Shown here: piece after piece, positions 47,386 to 57,184 of the stretch | Numbering within the stretch: position 1 is the first letter of the stretch | Layout of the letters: every line of letters begins with the position of its first letter | NCBI GenBank assembly: GCA_028023455.1 | Contig: JAQFVV010006353.1 | Location: 1,798,001 to 1,862,000, forward strand | DNA: 64,000 bases | Direction: 5' to 3' | Source of the DNA: Epiperipatus broadwayi | Taxonomy: Eukaryota; Onychophora; Udeonychophora; Euonychophora; Peripatidae | Notes under the pieces: generated by a model | The model's database searches: none | What the model saw: only the letters and a program-made list of their open reading frames with translations | Told to the model about the DNA's origin: nothing | Translations under genes and position numbers: made by a program

Positions 47386-48468
47386 AAAATTTATGCAAAA
47401 AAATGCAAGCAGAGTTTTTTTTAATTTTTGATATTTATGAAACAAATATGTAAATTCAAAAGAAATACCAATATTGAAAACATTTTATTAAACATAAAAA
47501 TGAAGTGAAAAAATCAAAATATTCAGACAGAATTAAACATCAACAAAATTACAACAACGAAAGATTTTAATCAGAATTATAAAAACAAGAATACCAAATA
47601 AATTAGCTTGGAAAAGTGAATTTAATGAGATGGGTGTTCTTAGTGATGTATCACCAATTTGTCTATGTACGGCTTTAAATTAGTTAGTTGCAAATTCGAT
47701 TAAATAAAGTATATCCTCTGATTTCCTTTTTCATAGTGCTGCTCCTCAATAATTAATTATATTCAAAGTTCAAATCACAAATAAGTACATGTCACGTCAA
47801 ATAAAACAATTTATAGTGTTCTATGAATGCATAACCGTACAAAACTGATAGATTCTGCTAATATCGAATATCATCCCACTGCAAGCAAGTGCGGACACGC
47901 AACGGTTTTTCATGTCGACACTTGCTTAGTTAGATACGTTCGATAAGACAATGCGCAGATATGTTTGTGCTACATGTATTTTCATACACTCTAAGTGCGG
48001 CTCTTTTAATGACACATTTTACTTTTTCGTTTGCAAGTTTTGTATGCAATGTGTTTTATCAAAAAAGGATTTTTTTGAATTATTTTACTTCTTAATTAGG
48101 CACTTTTTGGAATCATAGATATTTTGAAGTAACAAACAAAGAGCAGTGGTAAGGGGGTGTACATTTTCTGTCATTGACCCCCCCCCCCATTTTTTATTGA
48201 AACTATCAACCGCCAGGAAGTTCAAATAGATCCCAAGGTGTCGGTATCGACCACTTTGGGAACTCTGGTTTCAAATCCTACGATCCGATGGGAAAATCTT
48301 TATGCAAAAGCAATTACTACTTAGATGAGTAATTTTCATATAATTTTTCAAGTGTCTGATTGAAAAAAGGTATAATTAGTGATTAAAATTGAAATTGGAT
48401 TAGTGAATATTTTAGTGATATATATTTATTTTGATGATAACTCTTAAACATTTTGGAAACGAACTTAC

Positions 48469-48631
48469 CTGTTAATTCAACCTTTGCTTCCGCGGTTCCA
48501 AATCTATTACTGGCTGCACAAGTATAATTTCCAAGATCATCTGAAGTTACACCTTTAACTTTAAGAGTTAGAATCTGATTTCCATTTCCAGCCACATCAT
48601 CTCTTATCGTATAATGCAATGAATTCTCTAA
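48469..48631 (-). CDS. Ig/FN3 adhesion protein, exon for second half of Ig domain
   Basis: A 163-bp exon; acceptor AACAG at 48632-48636, donor GTAAGT from 48468. It begins at a codon boundary, which fits the exon at 56567-56691, and ends in phase 1, which fits 40387-40508. It encodes LENSLHYTIRDD, NQILTLKVKGVTSDDLGNYT, CAASNRFGTAEAKVELTG. The D-x-G-x-Y-x-C motif (DDLGNYTC) and the F-G strands identify an I-set Ig domain; NYT is an N-glycosylation sequon. Intervening introns are about 8 kb on each side. An extracellular adhesion role is inferred from the architecture. Confidence 0.88.
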
Positions 48632-49164
48632 CTGTTAAATTATAAATAATTCCCTATTAGTAAAAGCCATAAGCAAATAGGCATTGCATTTATTTTTAAA
48701 TATCTTCCTATGTATGCACGGACATAGCCTAATATATATAAATTCCGCCTTGACCAACGAACCAAATGCTGTTGCTAAATATTTCAGCTCCGCCACTTTT
48801 ATTAGAGTAATCAGCCTAAGAGAGCAATGCAATAAAAGTGGGGGTACTGAAATACGTATGAACAGCGTTTAGTTAGTTGATCAAGATAGGAGATTGCATA
48901 TAAAGTTAAGAATAACGATGTATTTAATATATTACATATATTTATAATAAATAAACCATTGTATTACTAATATACTTTTATATGTATATTTGTCACAGTT
49001 TACATATATATATATTGAAGCTGTATGCTTCAAAAATAAGTGCGCGCGTGATATTGATGGCAGTAATAGTTATAATAGAATTTAAATCTGCAGATATTAT
49101 TTTTTATTAATATTTCTGTTTTTAATTTAATCTACAAGTTATTTCATCAACATTTGTAACTATT

Positions 49165-50030
49165 TTCAGACCTGTGCAGGATGAAGGTGCATCTAAGTTT
49201 AATCCATAGCTTCTGGTTTCGACATTACACCAACTAATTTCTTCATTTCATCGAACCATATGAGGCACAATCTCCTTCTAGGTCTTTTACAATCTCTTGG
49301 GACCCACTTTAAGATTTCAACTATCCATCTATTATAATTTCTTCTAGCAACGTAATCAGCCCAACTCCATTTCCCGCTCTCTTTAATTGCTTTAATGATA
49401 TCACTGATGCCCACTTGTTCTTTCACTCAAGGATTAAACTTCTGATCTTTTTTTGTTACTCCAAGCGTATATCTCTCCATTCGAGTGGTCTGAAATCTTT
49501 GTACTGCTCCTTTGTTAAGTATCTTAATTTTAGATCCATAAATTAGAATTGGTAAGACACAACTACTATATTAATAGTTTTTCTTATCAAACATGTAGGC
49601 ATATTACCTTTTAATATCAAGTTACTTCTACCAAAAGGTTTCACACATTAATTCTATAGTTGATTCCAATAATTATGTTCTCATCTGTGTAAATAATCTG
49701 ACCAAGGTATTTGTGGTTAATGGCTTCTGATTCGTGATTTTTAATCCTTACTTTCTTGTGAGAATGTTTTTTGAACATTACTTTAGTCTTTTTAGCATTA
49801 TTCTCAGTCCTACTTTTTATTTAATTCTTGCAACATTTCCTGAAGCTTTGAAAAATTATTTGCAAAATCAACTACATCATCTACAAAATGTAGATGATTT
49901 AAGTAATGTTTATTTTTTATTATTTTAATACACAAAATACTTACTTCTTGTAAAATCGATATAAAACATAATAAACAATATTTCTGTATCATGAGATTTT
50001 CACTACACAACTCTAACGCAAGGTAGGGGA
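49165..50030 (-). pseudogene. RTE-type LINE, RT 3' part and C-terminus
   Basis: Minus strand: YLNHLHFVDDVVDFANNFSK, LQEMLQELNKK (RT active site region with F-V-D-D for FADD, about 50010-49810), then KTKVMF, INHKYLGQII (about 49800-49690), a degenerate linker, and KESGKWSWADYVARR, RWIVEILKWVPRDCKRPRRR, FDEMKK (about 49400-49215). This is the standard RTE order RT-thumb-W.GHVAR-PRD.KRP. Multiple stops and frameshifts; non-functional. Confidence 0.85.
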
Positions 50031-50335
50031 TGGGTTTTTATTAATATAGGGGACTGGTATCTATTTGCTTTAAACACTTGTGAAGGAATATAAATTTGAA
50101 ACATCAATTAAACTATAGTAATTGGCTATCTATTTATACAGAACAATGATAAGATATGTTTGGTTGTGATCTCGGCCTACTGATGAGTGCTGGTTCAGCA
50201 CAAAATGGGCATCTTGGGGTTCATATATCTTTTTCACATGTCTTTGGTCATTTGCTTATAATTGGTGTTAAATGTGGATAGAAACCATTTCCTACCTTGT
50301 GTGAGAGTGATGTAGTGTAAATTACACAGAATAAT
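50031..50335 (+). repeat. Family B-like hammerhead element inserted in the RTE relic
   Basis: AAATTTGAAACATCAATTAA, ACTATAGTAATTGGCTATC, then core CTGATGA, GTGCTG/CAGCAC, AAAA, TGGGCATCTTGG, then CACATGTCTTTGGTCATTTG. It interrupts the RTE reading between the two RT parts, and is opposite in strand. The body matches 55960-56165 (subfamily 2), without the tRNA-like tail. G12 is mutated to A. Confidence 0.72.
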
Positions 50336-50865
50336 TCATTAAGTGAATAATCTCCAATCAAATGAATGAGTAGATATGGAATCACGCTGTCATGTATCCT
50401 CCTCAGTGTCCATTGTTGTTGCATTCTGATAAATATTCTTCAGAATAGGCCAATATTTTGGGTATATATCTTGAGGATCCAGTGCTTTAATCACTATGAA
50501 AATGCTTGTAGAATTAAATGTCCTTTCATAATCTAGAAATCCAAAGCATAATTGCAATTCATATTCTTTAGACTTTTTTTTAACTTGTGCTTAAACCACT
50601 TTTAAATCCAATTTGTTCTTTCGATTGGTTAGAATTCAAAGTTTGCTGTAGACAAGTTATAAATACCTTGATAAAGACTGTATAGAACTGATAAAAGACT
50701 AAGAGACCTTAATTTCGACTATTTTTTAGTACTTTTGTCAATTAACAATATCATTACTAAATTTCTCCAATTATCATATATGTGTATATCATTTAGACAC
50801 TTAGTATATAATTTTTTCAACAATTTTTCTATTTTTTCATCTGCTTTTAAAAAAAAGTAACAATA
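50336..50865 (-). pseudogene. RTE-type LINE, RT N-terminal part
   Basis: Minus-strand translation in broken frames gives KLYTKCLNDIHIYDNWRN, LRSLSLLSVLY, LNSNQSKEQIGFKSGLSTS, ELQLCFGFLDYERTFNSTS and YPKYWPILKNIYQNATT. These correspond in order to RTE RT blocks 1-3 (for example the LxFxDYExAFD catalytic Asp region). It continues into 50030-49165 beyond the family B insert. Confidence 0.78.
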
Positions 50866-51720
50866 ATAATTCCATCACTCAGCACTGCCCCTTGAATTTT
50901 GAGACCCCAGGCACAAATATGGAGTGGAGTCCCCAGTAAATAAAAAAGTGAATAAATAAAATCTTAAATTTTTAATACAAGAAAGAAACATATACAATAT
51001 TTATTTTTATCATACCATTTACACCTTTTTAGACACTTTATCAATACTTTTATTTGTATTACACTAACAGTTTTGACTGTCCTGCAGTCATCATCAGAGT
51101 TCTTGTTGATTATATTACCAAAACCCAACAAGAACTCTGATGATGACTGCAGGACAGTCGAAACTGTTAGTGTAATACAAATAAAAGTATTGATAAAGTC
51201 TCTAAAAAGGTGTAAATGGTATATGTTATAATAGAAATCAATACATAGAAAAAGAAGAAGTAGAAAACATTTATTCTTATATAAATAGTAATACTTAACT
51301 TATAACACATTAATAATAATATAAAAGGAAAATAAAATTAATATAACTCCATTTTTCTTACTTTAATTTCAGCAAATGTATCTATTATCTCACTTAAATT
51401 TAAGTCTTCACATAATTTATTTGCTATGGAAAGCAACATTAGGTTCGATCGTCTTTCTTGTGCTATTGTGGATATTAGTTTTTTATTACTTTAAGGTCTG
51501 ACAAACTATATTCGGACTCAGCATTGGTTAACAGAATTGTTAATAAATTCTTAAGATTGTATTTAAATTGGGAAATGCATTTCCAGTTGGTGAATTTTTT
51601 TAATATACTAGTTCTGAGGCCCTGGGAATATGCCTGGTTGACAGAACTTAGGAACACTACTGCTATCACTTCTTGGAATCATATCTCATTTCTTCATTTC
51701 ATGGCAATTTAAAAATTATA
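50866..51720 (-). pseudogene. hAT-type (ZMYM1-like) transposase C-terminal relic
   Basis: Minus strand: AESEYSLSDLKVIKN near 51525-51480, then LISTIAQERRSNLMLLSIAN and LNLSEIIDTFAEIKVRK down to about 51345. This is the hAT dimerisation-region pattern ('SF-S-LK-IK-LRSTM-QERL-LA-LSI') seen in ZMYM1-like transposases. It appears inserted between the RTE connecting region and the RT. A family D fold-back at 51018 lies in its 3' flank. A stop follows KVIKN; inactive. Confidence 0.65.
51018..51225. repeat. Family D fold-back, near perfect, hammerhead-like cores
   Basis: CACCTTTTTAGACACTTTAT, AATACTTTTATTTGTATTAC, CTAACAGTTTTGACTGTCC and AAGAACTC/GTTGGG are mirrored by the right half. The plus-strand core at about 51137-51172: CTGATGA, T, GACTG, CAGGA, CAGTC, GAAAC, TGTT. 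Arms are about 95 bp; the centre is TTATATTACC. Confidence 0.88.
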
Positions 51721-51779
51721 CTAAATGTAATTATCACTTTGTTTCTGGTTTGTTTATTATTCTATATTCCTTTGTATCT

Positions 51780-51960
51780 TCCACACCTTTCATCACATTG
51801 TCCTTTTTAATACTTTCCATCTTTTATCGTCATTGCTGAAATAACTTTTCTTTCGGTACCAAAATGTTGTTTCATATTTTTAAAAATTTCATTCTCTTCT
51901 ATAGCTTTCCTACTCAATTTAAAGTTAAAATTATTAACTTTTTTTGTACCATTTTACAGA
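51780..51960 (-). pseudogene. RTE-type LINE connecting region
   Basis: Minus-strand fragments (SRKAIEENEIFKNMKQHFGT, ERKVISAMTIKDGK, RCGRYKEY-like) resemble the linker between endonuclease and RT in RTE ORFs, which ends in '-R-WKEY'. Frames are broken. Consistent with the endonuclease end upstream at 52855-53085. Confidence 0.5.
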
Positions 51961-52017
51961 ATTCCAGATAATCCATTTCTACTTAATAGATCATTTATAA
52001 ATGCAATTATCCACTGT

Positions 52018-52575
52018 ACTTTAAACACTTTTTAGCAAAAACCTTTTAATGTAGCTATATTCATACACAATCTTAAGTTTCGACTGTCCTGCAGTCTTCT
52101 TCAGAGCCAATTTTACTTTAATTTTCTAAAAGTAATATGAACACTTTTTAGCAAAAACCTTTTAATGTAGCCATATTCATACACAATCTTAAGTTTTGAC
52201 TGTCCTGCAGTCTTCTTCAGAGCCAATTTTACTCTAATTTTCTAAAAGTAATATGAACACTTTTTAGCAAAAACCTTTTAATGTAGCTATATTCATACAC
52301 AATCTTAAGTTTTGACTGTCCTGCAGTCTTCTTCAGAGCCAATTTTACTCTAATTTTCTAAAAGTAATATGAACACTTTTTAGCAAAAACCTTTTAATGT
52401 AGCTATATTCATACACAATCTTAAGTTTTGACTGTCCTGCAGTCTTCTTCAGACCAGTAATTTAAAAAAAATTAAAGTCAAAGTGGCTCTGAAGAAGACT
52501 GCAGGACAGTCGAAATGTAATATTGTGTATGCATATATGCAAAATAAAAGGTTTTTGCTAAAAAGTGTTCAAAGT
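52018..52575. repeat. Family D tandem array (116 bp x ~3.7) plus inverted copy
   Basis: The CACTTTTTAGCAAAAACC unit starts at 52026, 52142, 52258 and 52374, a 116-bp period. Each unit holds GACTGTCCTGCAGTCTTCTT followed by CAGAGCC. After 52455 an inverted partial unit (CTCTGAAGAAGACTGCAGG, ACAGTCGAAATGTAATATTG, to CTAAAAAGTG) closes a fold-back. Minus-strand units read CTGAAGA, A, GACTG, CAGGA, CAGTC, then GAAAC (first unit) or AAAAC (others). Confidence 0.9.
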
Positions 52576-52854
52576 ACAATGGATAAATTGTATTTATATA
52601 AGATATTACAACAAAATAAAGGAAGTGATAAATTTGGTAATTATTTACAAATATTTTTAGATTCTTTTTTTTATGCATTGCTTTGTTTAAATTAATAATT
52701 TTCTAGTGAATTGCTTATTTTTGTACCGGTTACTTTTATTGCTGTTATGAATGAGAGCATTCTTCATCTTACTAATTTCAAGTTTGAACCATCTTCAAAG
52801 TCTATCAATATTTTAAAACAATTAGAACATTTTAATTTAAATTCAGCACGGTGT

Positions 52855-53085
52855 TTCTGATGGTTAAGAATATCAATTATTACTGCCCTTTTATGAGTTT
52901 TTCTCTTTTTAGTTTTGCATTAAGACATATCTTACTTCCCAGTAAGGGATGTTTACTTTCTGTATTGAATATATTACGAACATTACATTCTTGAAATAGA
53001 TATATTTCGTTTCTTAAAATATAATCCAATTCTGCTGCACCTCCATTTGGATCTTTCCATGACCATTTTCATTTAGTACTTTTTA
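52855..53085 (-). pseudogene. RTE-type LINE endonuclease C-terminal remnant
   Basis: Minus strand: KWSWKDPNGGAAELDYILRN, then NTESKHPLLGSKICLN, KREKLIKGQ. This matches the end of apurinic-type LINE endonucleases (W-SPNG--EIDYIL, SDHRLL--KI), with SDH replaced by SKH. It is the 5'-most piece of the nested RTE relic. Confidence 0.68.
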
Positions 53086-53279
53086 TTAAAAGAAAGAATT
53101 CACGATATTCAATTGTTTCCCCCCCCTGCAAATTCCACAATTTTTTTTTATATAATTGAAACATGATGCAAAAATGTACATGTAAATATTTAATATAGAT
53201 TATTTTAATTTAAAAAAACGAATAGGGAGGCATTTATTACAGGAAAGAAAATATTTTGAGAACCTTTAAAGAGAAAATT

Positions 53280-53645
53280 AAAGAAAAGACTAATTAAAGG
53301 TTATGTGTGAAGTATACTATTGATTGGTTGTGAAACATGGACAATAAACAAAAAAATAGAAACCTTGACATATGAAAATGTTTTGGAAAGAATAAATAAA
53401 AAAAGATTGATTGAGGAAATTAAAGATAAAAACTGGGTTGGACACATATTAAGAAGGAAGGATAGTTTAATAAAAATTGTTTTGGCGGGAATGGCAAATA
53501 GAATTAAGAACAATGGATGGAAAAGATTGACTTTGCTGAATGACATGAGATGGGAAAAGATAAGAACTGGACAATGAAAAGAATGGACTGGAAAATGAGG
53601 ACAGGATACTTTTGATGAAGTATTTTATGTAATATTCAAGATTAA
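53280..53645 (+). pseudogene. LINE C-terminal fragment
   Basis: RLIKGYV (with a stop), LIGCETWTINKK, YENVLERINKKRLIEEIKDK, NWVGHILRRKDSLIKIVLAG, NNGWKRLTLLNDMRW. The order GCETW-T--K ... I---K--W-GH-LR ... is the post-RT part of a common LINE group. The fragment is 85 codons open, then broken. Minus-strand ORFs here are shadows. Confidence 0.82.
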
Positions 53646-54385
53646 CTCTCCATGAAAATATCATTATAGATAATTAAAATACCTTCTAGAAATAGCACAA
53701 GGCAATATTACCAATAAAAGCATTGTCTTGAACTATGGTCAAAAGCTAACTGCAGTTAAAGTTGATCATTTTTCAGTATATATCAAAAATTGATATTCCA
53801 GAATGCATATCTAGAGTTTGGAAAAATTCTTGTAAACTAAAATTCCAATTCAAGTTTTAGTCAGAAGCTTCAGAATTAATGAATCCAGTTGAACATAATT
53901 CAATGGTGTTTCTGACAATCCTGTTCTTTTGCTATTCACTCTGTATAAAAACCAGAATCAGGAATCTTGGCTTTGAGTGCTTGCATTATAGTAAAGTACT
54001 ACACAATTCTACACAACTGGTTATTCAAGTTGGATGAAGAAGAAAAAAATACGATTTTTGCAATTTGAGACTCTGAGAACAAGTTCACATTACTGAAATC
54101 ACTGATTGCAGATTATTCATTTCTTGCAAAAGTTGGATGATCATGTGACTTCTTTTGATTTGTCTCATCTTGTTATTTTTTGTCGACCTTATTCAATTCA
54201 TTTGTTTTCTTTAATAATTTTCTCTATTATCTTAGTCACTTTAATTTAAATACATCCAAATTTGTATATTTGGTATTTATCCATATTCATAATATTTGGT
54301 TTCAAGCCATATTGTGGATATTAATATTAGCAAATAGCAGAATATTATATCTTTAATACACACTTATAGGTGTATATACATGCTG
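53646..54385. other. Intronic stretch without recognised content
   Basis: No repeat family of this window and no coding signal recognised. Confidence 0.4.
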
Positions 54386-54429
54386 TATATATATGTTGAA
54401 AATGTGTATAACACTATATCATCATACTA

Positions 54430-54895
54430 TATCATCATTATCATTTTTAATTGAACCAGCACTCATCAGTTGGCCCAGATCACAATCTCTCACCCATATA
54501 TACAGTCAGTACTCAATTTATATTGAGATAGCAAAACTTCAAACTTTAATGGACAAGCTTCAGTCTTCGCCACTCTCCAACTTTTCAGACATCCATTTCC
54601 TACTATTGATCCATTGTAAGATAAAGATCTCTCCATGTTTGATTCAGTTTTTCAGAATGATAGCCTCTCTTTTAAATAATTCATCAGCTAACTTTCTTAT
54701 ATCATCTGGCCATCTTATGTGTGATCCTTTTTCTAGGTTTTTTTACATATCGCTTGGAATCCAATTTAAGACTTTGAATAATAATTTATTACCATCCCTT
54801 CTAGTCCTATGACCAAGCTAACTCCATTTCTGTCTCTTACACCATTAATACCTATTTGTTCTCTTATCCAAATATTAATTCATGTTGGCTCATCG
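54430..54895 (-). pseudogene. RTE LINE 3' end fused to a family B body with truncated hammerhead
   Basis: Minus strand from about 54890: IREQIGINGVRDRNGV, SKSWIGFQAICK-like and KRDH--DGQMI remnants of the RTE tail (W-GH, PRD, KRP, W-DEI region, decayed), then an ILQWIN-like end near 54605. Without a gap follows the family B body (GAAAAGTTGGAGAGTGGCGA, CTTGTCCATTAAAGTTTGAA, TATCTCAATATAAATTGAGT) and the first half of the hammerhead (CTGATGAGTGCTGGTTCA near 54465-54445), cut within stem II. Shows that the LINE 3' end and family B share sequence. Confidence 0.75.
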
Positions 54896-54919
54896 GGTAT
54901 TCTTAAGTCTCTGTATTGA

Positions 54920-55145
54920 TACAGGCAAAACTCTCCATGCAGTAGTGCTGCTCAGTGCAAGCCAGAGTAATCAATGGATGCCAGAAGGTTTGTGCCATAA
55001 AATTCCTATCTAGAGCATACTCATCCAATATCCCCATACTAGTTTCTAGCTTATGGCTTTCATCAGTGAGGAGCTTTGGAGAGTTTTGCCTGTTTTAATG
55101 ATAGTTATGAGCAAGCATAAGAAATGGTGATCATGTGATGTCTCT
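54920..55145 (-). repeat. Family A repeat with intact core
   Basis: ACAGGCAAAACTCTCCATGC to GGTGATCATGTGATG. The sequence jumps from CTTTGGA directly into GAGTTTTGCCTG, so the right arm is shortened by an internal deletion. Confidence 0.85.
55025..55079 (-). ncRNA. Family A hammerhead-like ribozyme with compensatory stem II
   Basis: Minus strand: CCAAAGCTCCTCA, CTGATGA, A, stem II AGC/GCT around CATAA, A, GAA, AC-TA-GT, A at the cleavage position, TGGGGATATTGG. Compared with 47221-47275, stem II changed G-C to A-T on both sides, and H17 is A rather than C, which is allowed. Stem I pairs CCTCA/TGGGG and CCAA/TTGG are retained. Confidence 0.68.
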
Positions 55146-55539
55146 GTATTGATCTTTCAAACCTTTTCAAACATATAGAAATATTTCAGTTTAATATTAA
55201 GTTATTTATAACAACTCCATTCAAGTTTAATTGTATGATGAATTCAAACTACTATGTTTCATTTATATTTATAGCCGATTTATTTTTTACTTCTAAGAAA
55301 ATTCTTAAACTGTTACTTTAATTTTTTTTAGTATTTGTCTTTAGTCCTGTTTTCCTTCTTTCATCTGATAACTCTTGCAACATTTCCTGAAGCTCTAAAG
55401 CATTATTTACAAAAACATTTATATCATATGCAAAATCTAGATGGTTTAAATATGATCCATGTATTTCTATTTCTTAGTTTCCCATTTTAATTTATAATAT
55501 ATATATTTGAACATTTTTATTATTATTTATCAGTGCATT

Positions 55540-55765
55540 TTCCCCATTAAATGCAATTTCCATACACAATCTTACATTTCGACTGTCCTGCAGTCTTCTT
55601 CAGAACCACTTTTACTTTAATTTTTTAAAAGTAAAAAAAAAATTAAAGTAAAAATGGTTCTGAAGAAGACTGCAGGACAGTCAAAACATAGGATTGTGTA
55701 TGCATATATGTACAATAAATAGTTTTTTGCCAAAATTGTGTTCAAAGTAGAGTGGAGATCATACA
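55540..55765. repeat. Family D fold-back
   Basis: ATACACAATCTTACATTTCG, ACTGTCCTGCAGTCTTCTTC, AGAACCACTTTTACTTTAA are mirrored after 55630 by TTAAAGTAAAAATGGTTCTG, AAGAAGACTGCAGGACAGTC. Right-arm core: CTGAAGA, A, GACTG, CAGGA, CAGTC, AAAAC. Confidence 0.85.
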
Positions 55766-55959
55766 GCAAAGTAAAAGAAATGGTGCATTTGGTAATATTT
55801 CTTTCCCTTAACTCGTTCATATCATAACAAACCAACAGCACAGAATTCAGACCAACCTCTCGCACTATTGATTTATCAGAAACATTTATTTTTTTCCCCA
55901 AGTATGTTGCTAAAGATAGTTAACTTAATATATATATTTTTTAAATTTCAAACTTCTCT

Positions 55960-56165
55960 ATCCTACATTTCGAAATATATGATCAAAGATATGTGAAATC
56001 GATAAATGATCCTCAAGATGGGTATTTCATCCTAAACTAGCACTCATCAGTGGGCCCAGATAACAATCTCTTGTGTGTATCTTCATCATTTGTTCAGAAT
56101 ATATATAGATAGCAAATTATTATAGTTTAATTGCCATGTTTCAAATTTTCTGTGGTCATAACTTT
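55960..56165 (-). repeat. Family B subfamily 2 hammerhead element
   Basis: Minus strand: ATTAAACTATAATAATTTGC, GAACAAATGATGAAGATAC, core CTGATGA, GTGCTA/TAGGAT, GAAA, TACCCATC, TTGAGG. Catalytic bases are retained but stem II has a G-G mismatch and stem I is poorly paired, so it is probably weak or inactive. Same body as 50031-50335. Confidence 0.65.
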
Positions 56166-56566
56166 GATACAAACTACTTTATGGAAACCCATTAATAACT
56201 TTTACTAATCATTTGATCAACTAGATATTATCCATAGCCTAAATATATTACTTAATGAATAGTATATGTTTGTGCAACTATGAATATACTGCAAATTTAA
56301 AAATAAAGAATATATTTTTTCTTCTAATAATTATGGATAACAGAAAGCGCATTCATGGAAATTACCGTTATATCGAAATATTGCAAACAAATATCTAAAT
56401 AAAAAATAATCAAGCTTTAGCAATTTACAATTATCTATAAATGAAATTTTATTATAAACAATGAACGCCGCCCCCCCCCCAAAAAAAAAAATACAACAAC
56501 AACAACTTAGTATTTAAAACCGTTCGAGTATTTATACTCAATTGCTATATTGAAGTCAATACTTAC

Positions 56567-56691
56567 TCGTCTACCGTTTAAGTACCATGTTAAATTTTCT
56601 GACGGAAAAGCTTCAAATTCACAACGTAATTCAGCTTCTAATCCCAGTCCGGTAAATATTTGTTCTTTTGCTTTAAGGATTTTAGGTGCAA
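56567..56691 (-). CDS. Ig/FN3 adhesion protein, exon for first half of Ig domain
   Basis: A 125-bp exon on the minus strand, preceded by a T-rich tract and AG at 56693-56692, followed by a GTAAGT donor from 56566. Two bases complete a codon from an upstream exon outside the window, then 41 codons end in phase 0: APKILKAKEQIFTGLGLEAE, LRCEFEAFPSENLTWYLNGR. It shows the Ig B-strand Cys (LRCEF), the C-strand Trp (LTWYLN) and an N-glycosylation sequon NLT. With the next exon it forms one complete I-set domain. The IFTGLGLEAELRC stretch resembles the third Ig domain of Klingon (family recalled, not searched). The longer ORF reading at both ends is intron. Confidence 0.85.
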
Positions 56692-57180
56692 CTAAAAAAA
56701 AAAAAAAGTAAACAAAAAAAAAAATGAATATACACGCATAATAAACATTTCCAGCAGCATATTTTATAATTTTATTTTTATTACATATACATATACGCAC
56801 TTCAAATAATGTGCACAGACGTATGCGTAGATGCATACATAAAATAAATTTTTTATGGGGTATCATTTTTTAAAGACATTTAACGTTTTTTTTTGGTAAT
56901 TATATAACATACGGGCAGTTGCTATTTGAAATCCATTCCAACTCCAAGTTTAGTGATGATTATATGACCAATCTACAAGCAACAAATATATCTACATATA
57001 GATAATGCACGCCCATATCTGTTTATTTTTATATTTTGTGATGATATCATTTAATTTCTTTTGCAAAAACTTTTTGAAATGAACTCCATGTTTAATCATA
57101 AATCTCTAATGAATTCTATTCTTCCTAGTGGAAATAATTGACCACACTTATTTAAAATGTTTTTGCAATAATTGTTACAA
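56692..57180 (-). other. Start of the intron upstream of the Ig exon
   Basis: Begins with the polypyrimidine tract (A-run on the plus strand at 56694-56722). AT-rich; nothing else recognised before the family A repeat at 57185. Confidence 0.5.
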
Positions 57181-57184
57181 ATGG

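Larger units (their letters stand above)
46866..48272. mobile_element. Candidate non-autonomous hAT-like element
   Basis: The left end CAAGAGTTCCCGACCTTTTT and the right end, inverted, CAGAGTTCCCAAAGTGG resemble hAT termini (CAGxGxTTCCCAA). The interior is non-coding, relatively CG-rich at 47850-48010, with a C run at 48180-48190, and is split by a family A repeat. No 8-bp duplication confirmed. Confidence 0.45.
40880..48468 (-). other. Intron between the Ig and FN3 exons (repeat-bearing)
   Basis: The whole intron is 40509-48468. It contains AT microsatellites at 41975-42060, a truncated SINE at 43174, a LINE fragment at 45485, a palindrome at 46508 and a hAT-like element near 46866-48272. 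No independent gene supported between 43250 and 45480. Confidence 0.6.
48632..56566 (-). other. 7.9-kb intron splitting the Ig domain
   Basis: A phase 0 intron inside the Ig domain, a recurrent position in IgSF genes. It hosts the nested RTE/hAT/family D complex (49165-53085), LINE fragments and family A/B repeats. Confidence 0.7.

Noticed and set aside
54393-54812. 139-codon plus-strand ORF
   Set aside because: It is the antisense of the RTE tail and family B body, which explain the sequence better.
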